Part shown: one piece after another, positions 59,702-64,000 of the stretch
How positions within the stretch are numbered: the first letter of the stretch is position 1
Layout of the letters: each line of letters begins with the position of its first letter
NCBI RefSeq assembly: GCF_000015725.1
Contig: NC_008825.1
Span: 1,488,001-1,552,000 of the forward strand
DNA length: 64,000 nucleotides
Source: Methylibium petroleiphilum PM1
GTDB lineage: Bacteria > Pseudomonadota > Gammaproteobacteria > Burkholderiales > Burkholderiaceae_C
Reading direction: 5' to 3'
Position numbers and translations under genes: made by a program
The notes under the pieces: generated by a model
Databases searched by the model: none
What the model was told of the DNA's origin: nothing
Seen by the model: the letters and a program-made list of their open reading frames with translations, nothing else

Positions 59702-61360
59702 ATGAGCAGCAACATCAGCATCTACGAACAGGGGCTGGACCAGACCACGGCGAACTTCGTCGCGCTCTCGCCCGTCAGTTTTGTCGAACGCAGCGCCGAG
59801 GTGTTCGGCGACCTGCCGGCCGTCGTGCACGGGGCGCGCCGACAGACCTGGGCGCAGACGCGCGAGCGTTCGGCGCGGCTCGCCGCGGCGCTGCGTGCAC
59901 TCGGCGTGGCGCGCGGCAGCACCGTCAGCGTGATGCTGCCCAACACGCCGGAGATGGTGGAGGCGCACTACGCGGTGCCGGCGCTGAACGCGGTGCTGAA
60001 CACGCTGAACACCCGGCTCGACGCCGCGCTGCTGGCCTGGCAGATGAACCACTGCGAGGCCCAGGTGCTGATCACCGACCGCGAGTTCGCGCCGACCATC
60101 GCCGAGGCGCTGCGGCTGCTGCACAGCGAGCACGGCCGCACACCGATCGTCATCGACGTCTGCGACAGCGAGTACGCCGGTCCGGGCGACCGGCTCGGCA
60201 CGCACGAGTACGAGGCATTGTTGGCCGCCCACGCGCCGCTGGCGCGGCTCGATGGTCCGGCCGACGAATGGGACGCCATCGCCGTCAGCTACACGTCGGG
60301 GACCACCGGCGACCCCAAGGGCGTGGTGACCCACCACCGCGGCGCCTACCTGAACGCGGTGAGCAACGCGGCCACCTGGACCATGCCGCACTTCCCGATC
60401 TACCTGTGGACGCTGCCGATGTTCCACTGCAACGGCTGGTGCTTCCCGTGGACGATCGCGATGCTGGGGGGCACCCACGTGTGCCTGCGCCGGGTCGATG
60501 CGCCCAGCATCCTCGGCGCGATGCGCGAGCACCGCGTCGATCACTACTGCGCTGCCCCGATCGTGCACAACCTGCTGATCGCCGCGCCCGACGAGCTGCG
60601 CGCCGGCATCACGCAGAAGGTGCGCGGCATGGTGGCGGGTGCCGCGCCGCCGGCCGCGATGATCGAGGGCATGGCGAAACTGGGCTTCGATATCACCCAT
60701 GTCTACGGCCTCACCGAGGTCTACGGCCCAGCCGCCGTGGCCGTGAAGCGCGCCAGCTGGGCCGGCGAGAGCCTGTCCGAGCAGACGCGGCTCAACGGCC
60801 GCCAGGGCGTGCGCTACGCGCTGCAGGAGGGCATGACGGTGCTGGACCCCGAGACGATGGTCGAGACGCCGGCCGACGGCCAGACGATGGGCGAGATCAT
60901 GTTCCGCGGCAACATCGTGATGAAGGGCTACCTGAAGAACCCCCAGGCCAGCGCTGCGGCTTTCGCGGGCGGCTGGTTCCACACCGGCGACCTGGCGGTG
61001 ATGGAACCGGACCGCTACGTCAAGATCAAGGACCGCAGCAAGGACATCATCATCTCCGGCGGCGAGAACATCAGCTCCATCGAGGTCGAGGACGCGCTCT
61101 ACCGGCACCCGGCGGTGATGGCCTGCGCGGTGGTCGCGAGACCCGACCCGAAGTGGGGCGAGACGCCGGTCGCCTACGTGGAGCTCAAGCCCGGCGCCGA
61201 GGTGAGCGCGGCGGAACTGGTCACCCACTGCAAGTCGCTGCTGGCTGGCTACAAGGCGCCGAAGGAGGTGCGCTTCGAAGCCATCCCCAAGACCTCGACC
61301 GGGAAGATCCAGAAATTCCAGCTGCGTGAGCGGGCCCGCTCGACGCAGGCGATCGAATAG
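59702..61360 (+). CDS. Acyl-CoA synthetase (AMP-forming, medium-chain type)
   Basis: A 552-residue ANL-superfamily ligase. The ATP-binding block YTSGTTGDPKGVVTHHRGA is near residue 197, VYGLTEVYGP near 334, and the hinge-region HTGDLAVMEPDRYVKIKDRSKD near 430 (by position). The C-terminal catalytic lysine is in PKTSTGKIQKFQLRE (about 530). The MFHCNGW block is typical of fatty acyl- and methylmercaptopropionyl-CoA ligases; exact substrate unknown. It is followed by an enoyl-CoA hydratase gene after 18 bases, suggesting a beta-oxidation role. GAGGAGA precedes the ATG. Confidence 0.9.
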   Translation: MSSNISIYEQGLDQTTANFVALSPVSFVERSAEVFGDLPAVVHGARRQTWAQTRERSARLAAALRALGVARGSTVSVMLPNTPEMVEAHYAVPALNAVLNTLNTRLDAALLAWQMNHCEAQVLITDREFAPTIAEALRLLHSEHGRTPIVIDVCDSEYAGPGDRLGTHEYEALLAAHAPLARLDGPADEWDAIAVSYTSGTTGDPKGVVTHHRGAYLNAVSNAATWTMPHFPIYLWTLPMFHCNGWCFPWTIAMLGGTHVCLRRVDAPSILGAMREHRVDHYCAAPIVHNLLIAAPDELRAGITQKVRGMVAGAAPPAAMIEGMAKLGFDITHVYGLTEVYGPAAVAVKRASWAGESLSEQTRLNGRQGVRYALQEGMTVLDPETMVETPADGQTMGEIMFRGNIVMKGYLKNPQASAAAFAGGWFHTGDLAVMEPDRYVKIKDRSKDIIISGGENISSIEVEDALYRHPAVMACAVVARPDPKWGETPVAYVELKPGAEVSAAELVTHCKSLLAGYKAPKEVRFEAIPKTSTGKIQKFQLRERARSTQAIE

Positions 61361-61378
61361 CAGCGCGCAGGAGCCGAG

Positions 61379-62188
61379 ATGTCCGTCACCGAAAGAGACG
61401 ACCCGTTCGTGCTGAAGACGCAGGATGCCCGCGGCGTCGTCACGCTGACACTGAACCGCGCGCACGCCTTCAACGCGCTGTCCGAAGGCATGCTGGCCGC
61501 GCTGCAAGCCGAGCTGGACGCGGTGGCGGCGGATGCCTCGTCGCGCGTGGTCGTGCTCGCCGCCAGCGGCAAGGCCTTCTGTGCAGGCCACGATCTCAAG
61601 CAGATGCGCGCCGCGCCCTCGCTCGGCTACTACGAGACGCTGTTCGCGCAGTGCACGCGCGTCATGCTGAGCCTCCAGAACCTGCCGGTGCCGGTGATCG
61701 CCCGTGTGCAGGGCCTCGCCACTGCGGCCGGTTGCCAGCTCGTCGCGATGTGCGACCTGGCGGTCGCGGCGCGCGAAGCGCGCTTCGCCGTGAGTGGCGT
61801 CAACCTCGGACTGTTCTGCTCGACGCCCAGCGTGGCGCTGGCGCGCAACCTGCCGCGCAAGCAGGCGATGGAGATGCTGCTCACCGGCGATTTCATCAGT
61901 GCCGAGGAGGCGCGCGAGCGCGGTCTCGTCAACCGCGTGGCCGAGGCCGATCGGCTCGATGCCGAGGTGGCGCAACTGGTGCAGCGCATCGTTGCCAAGC
62001 CGCGCGTCGCGATCGCGGTCGGCAAGGCCCAGTTCTACCGCCAGGTCGAGGCCGGCATCGCGTCGGCCTACGAGATCGCCGGGCAGGCGATGGCCTGCAA
62101 CATGATGGACGAGGCAGCGCTGGAGGGCGTGCAGGCCTTCATCGACAAACGCAGCCCGACCTGGGCGGTCGCCGAGCCGGGCCGCTAG
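61379..62188 (+). CDS. Enoyl-CoA hydratase/isomerase family protein
   Basis: A 269-residue crotonase-fold protein. The first oxyanion-hole block is KAFCAGHDLKQM (about residue 64) and the second is VQGLATAAGCQLVAMCDLAVA (about 111, by position). One of the two glutamates used by true hydratases appears replaced (AAGCQLVAMCDL lacks the usual Glu), so its chemistry may differ from classical hydration; this resembles ECHDC3-type proteins. It is paired with the acyl-CoA synthetase gene upstream. Confidence 0.88.
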   Translation: MSVTERDDPFVLKTQDARGVVTLTLNRAHAFNALSEGMLAALQAELDAVAADASSRVVVLAASGKAFCAGHDLKQMRAAPSLGYYETLFAQCTRVMLSLQNLPVPVIARVQGLATAAGCQLVAMCDLAVAAREARFAVSGVNLGLFCSTPSVALARNLPRKQAMEMLLTGDFISAEEARERGLVNRVAEADRLDAEVAQLVQRIVAKPRVAIAVGKAQFYRQVEAGIASAYEIAGQAMACNMMDEAALEGVQAFIDKRSPTWAVAEPGR

Positions 62189-62206
62189 CGACGTTGCCCC
62201 GGCTCG

Positions 62207-63877
62207 TCAGCCGGCGAGCCCCAGCATGCGTGCGCCCAGCGCCTCGGCCACCTCGATGCCGTCGACGCCGGCCGACATGATGCCGCCCGCATAGCCGGCG
62301 CCTTCGCCGGCCGGGTAGAGCCCCACGACGTTGAGGCTCTGGTAGTCCTTGCCGCGCGTGATGCGCAGCGGTGACGAGGTGCGCGTTTCCACGCCGGTGA
62401 GCACGGCGTCGGGCAGCGAGAACCCGGCGATCTGCTTGTCGAACGCCGGGAGGGCCTCGCGGATCGCGTCGATCGCGTAGTCGGGCAGGCTGGCGTTGCC
62501 GGTCTGGGCCAGGTCGGTCAGGTGCACGCCCGGCTTGTAGGAGGGCAACACGCTGCCCCAGGCGGTGCTGGGCCGGCCGACCAGGAAATCGCCGAGCCGC
62601 TGGCCCGGCGCCTCGTAGCTGCGCCCGCCCAGCTCGTAGGCACGCGACTCCCAGTAGCGCTGGAAGGCGATGCCGTCGAGCGGGTTCACCGGACCCTCGG
62701 TGAGGCCGTCCTGCCGGTAGTCCTGCGGTGTGATGCCGACCACGATGCCGGCATTGGCGTTGCGTTCGTTGCGCGAATACTGGCTCATGCCGTTGGTGAC
62801 CACGCGCCCCGGCTCGGACGTGGCGGCGACCACCGTGCCGCCCGGGCACATGCAGAAGCTGTAGACCGAGCGGCCGTTGCGCGCGTGGTGGACCAGCTTG
62901 TAGTCGGCCGCGCCGAGGAGCGGGTGGCCGGCATTCGGGCCGAAGCGGGCCTTGTCGATCAGGCCCTGCGGGTGCTCGATGCGGTAGCCGATCGAGAACG
63001 GCTTGGCTTCCAGGTAGACGCCGCGCCGCTGCAGCATCTCGAAGGTATCGCGTGCGCTGTGGCCGAGGGCGAGCACCACGTGGTCGGCGCGCAGTTGCTC
63101 GCCCGAGGCGAGTGTGACGCCGCGGAGATGGCCGTCCTCGATCAGCAGGTCGGTCACACGCTGCTGGAAGCGGATCTCGCCGCCCAGCGCCTCGATGTCG
63201 GCGCGCATCTTCTCGACCATGCTCACCAGCCGGAAGGTGCCGATGTGCGGCTTGGCGACGTAGAGGATCTCCTCCGGGGCGCCGGCCTTCACGAATTCGG
63301 TCAGCACCTTGCGCGTCAGGTGGCGCGGGTCGCTGATCTGGCTCCACAGCTTGCCGTCGGAGAAGGTGCCGGCACCCCCCTCGCCGAACTGCACGTTCGA
63401 TTCGGGGTCGAGCACGCGGCGCCGCCACAGACCCCAGGTGTCCTGGGTGCGCTCGCGCACCGCCTTGCCGCGTTCCAGCACGATCGGGCGCAGGCCCATC
63501 TGCGCCAGGATCAAGGCCGCGAAGATGCCGCAGGGGCCGAAGCCGATGACCAGCGGACGCAGCGGCGGCGCCGTGCCCGCGGCTGCGGCGTAGTAGCCGT
63601 CCGGCGCCTGTCCGACGAAGCGGTACCGGGTGTCCGGCGCCGGCCGCACGTGCGGGTCGCTGCCGAGCCGAGCTCGCACGGCGGCCTCGTCGGCCACTTC
63701 GCAATCGACGGTGTAGATCAGCACCACCGCTGTCTTGCGGCGCGCGTCGTAGCTGCGCTTGAAGACGGTGAAGGACTGCAGCTGCGCGTCGGCGATGCCC
63801 AGGCGCGCTACCACCGCGGGACGCAGCGCGTCCTCGGCGTGGTTCAGCGGCAGGCGCAGTTCGGTGATTCGCAGCAT
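62207..63877 (-). CDS. FAD-dependent oxidoreductase (COG2509 type)
   Basis: A 556-residue flavoprotein of the COG2509 family, function unknown. After an N-terminal domain of about 105 residues comes the dinucleotide-binding GFGPCGIFAALILAQMGLRPIVLERG (about 111-136, by position). Then FGEGGAGTFSDGKLWSQI (about 163) and CMCPGGTVVAATSEPG (about 344) follow, and the C-terminal FAD block is GLYPAGEGAGYAGGIMSAGVDG (about 518, by position). No partner gene is obvious. It is convergent with the enoyl-CoA hydratase gene. Confidence 0.87.
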   Translation of the reverse strand: MLRITELRLPLNHAEDALRPAVVARLGIADAQLQSFTVFKRSYDARRKTAVVLIYTVDCEVADEAAVRARLGSDPHVRPAPDTRYRFVGQAPDGYYAAAAGTAPPLRPLVIGFGPCGIFAALILAQMGLRPIVLERGKAVRERTQDTWGLWRRRVLDPESNVQFGEGGAGTFSDGKLWSQISDPRHLTRKVLTEFVKAGAPEEILYVAKPHIGTFRLVSMVEKMRADIEALGGEIRFQQRVTDLLIEDGHLRGVTLASGEQLRADHVVLALGHSARDTFEMLQRRGVYLEAKPFSIGYRIEHPQGLIDKARFGPNAGHPLLGAADYKLVHHARNGRSVYSFCMCPGGTVVAATSEPGRVVTNGMSQYSRNERNANAGIVVGITPQDYRQDGLTEGPVNPLDGIAFQRYWESRAYELGGRSYEAPGQRLGDFLVGRPSTAWGSVLPSYKPGVHLTDLAQTGNASLPDYAIDAIREALPAFDKQIAGFSLPDAVLTGVETRTSSPLRITRGKDYQSLNVVGLYPAGEGAGYAGGIMSAGVDGIEVAEALGARMLGLAG

Positions 63878-63926
63878 CGGTGCGAGGCCCCGGCCGGTGC
63901 CGGCGCGGCCGCGCGGTGCTCCGGGA

Positions 63927-64000
63927 TCAGCCGCCCTTCTTGGAGCGCTTGCCCGGATTCTTCTTGCTGCGGGTGTGCGAACCGCGCTCCAGGCTGACCT
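63927..64000 (-). CDS. C-terminal end of an unidentified basic protein (partial)
   Basis: The minus strand has an open frame from the window edge to a TGA at 63929-63927. The visible 23 residues end in SLERGSHTRSKKNPGKRSKKGG, a Lys/Arg/Ser-rich tail like those on RNA-binding proteins or RNA helicases. The identity cannot be decided. It lies 49 bases upstream of the flavoprotein gene on the same strand. Confidence 0.5.
   Translation of the reverse strand, partial: VSLERGSHTRSKKNPGKRSKKGG

Overview
This 64 kb window looks like ordinary chromosome from a GC-rich betaproteobacterium (about two thirds GC by eye). The order tpiA-secG-tRNA-Leu-nuoA to nuoN, the DUF2818 gene after nuoN, the small Trp-rich membrane protein and the gcvTHP/sdaA block all point to Burkholderiales, probably near the Rubrivivax/Leptothrix/Methylibium group. 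That placement is inference from gene content. No insertion sequence, phage, CRISPR array or rRNA operon was seen. Genes are packed tightly, often with 4-base ATGA/GTGA overlaps, and most long antisense frames are by-products of high GC.

Layout. 1-2318: end of egtB, egtD (ergothioneine synthesis) and a DUF427 gene. 2305-5305 (minus): class I fumarase with a small Cys-rich gene overlapping its end, a DUF2062 protein and a UPF0114 membrane protein. 5505-12054: acs, a small cytochrome c, a Trp-rich protein, ilvD with a divergent LysR regulator, and lgt. 12237-16445 (minus): nitrate-type ABC transporter nrtABC, an ANTAR regulator (nasT) and a small helix-turn-helix protein. 16643-24641: tsaD, hsp20, an aminotransferase, rpsO-pnp, a quinone oxidoreductase, tpiA and secG. 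24822-39686: tRNA-Leu(GAG), then the complete 14-gene complex I operon. 39694-46916: DUF2818, a NUDIX hydrolase, DUF1178, a GlcD-type FAD dehydrogenase, DUF2069, YihY, a CBS protein, a secreted unknown, aroC and a cupin. 46948-57240 (minus): pmbA-like, tldD-like, sdaA, ltaE, gcvP, gcvH and gcvT behind a tandem glycine riboswitch. 57438-64000: an MHYT-GGDEF-EAL protein, an acyl-CoA ligase, an enoyl-CoA hydratase, a COG2509 flavoprotein and a gene cut by the window end.

Regulation holds the most interesting signals. The short nasT-nrtA gap contains a near-perfect sigma-54 promoter, two tandem hairpins with six-base loops (the kind of RNA target ANTAR proteins bind) and a long terminator hairpin just before nrtA. 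This reads as a complete nitrogen-controlled transcription-antitermination switch. The rpsO leader has two identical heptamers competing for one complementary heptamer, and the pnp leader has a long hairpin; both suggest autoregulation. The glycine riboswitch appears to control glycine cleavage together with threonine aldolase and serine deaminase.

A second unusual feature is inside gcvP. About 35 extra residues are encoded by a stretch that resembles a dispersed GC-rich repeat I recall from Burkholderiales genomes; it is inserted in frame into an essential domain. All family names come from reading motifs; no database search was run.
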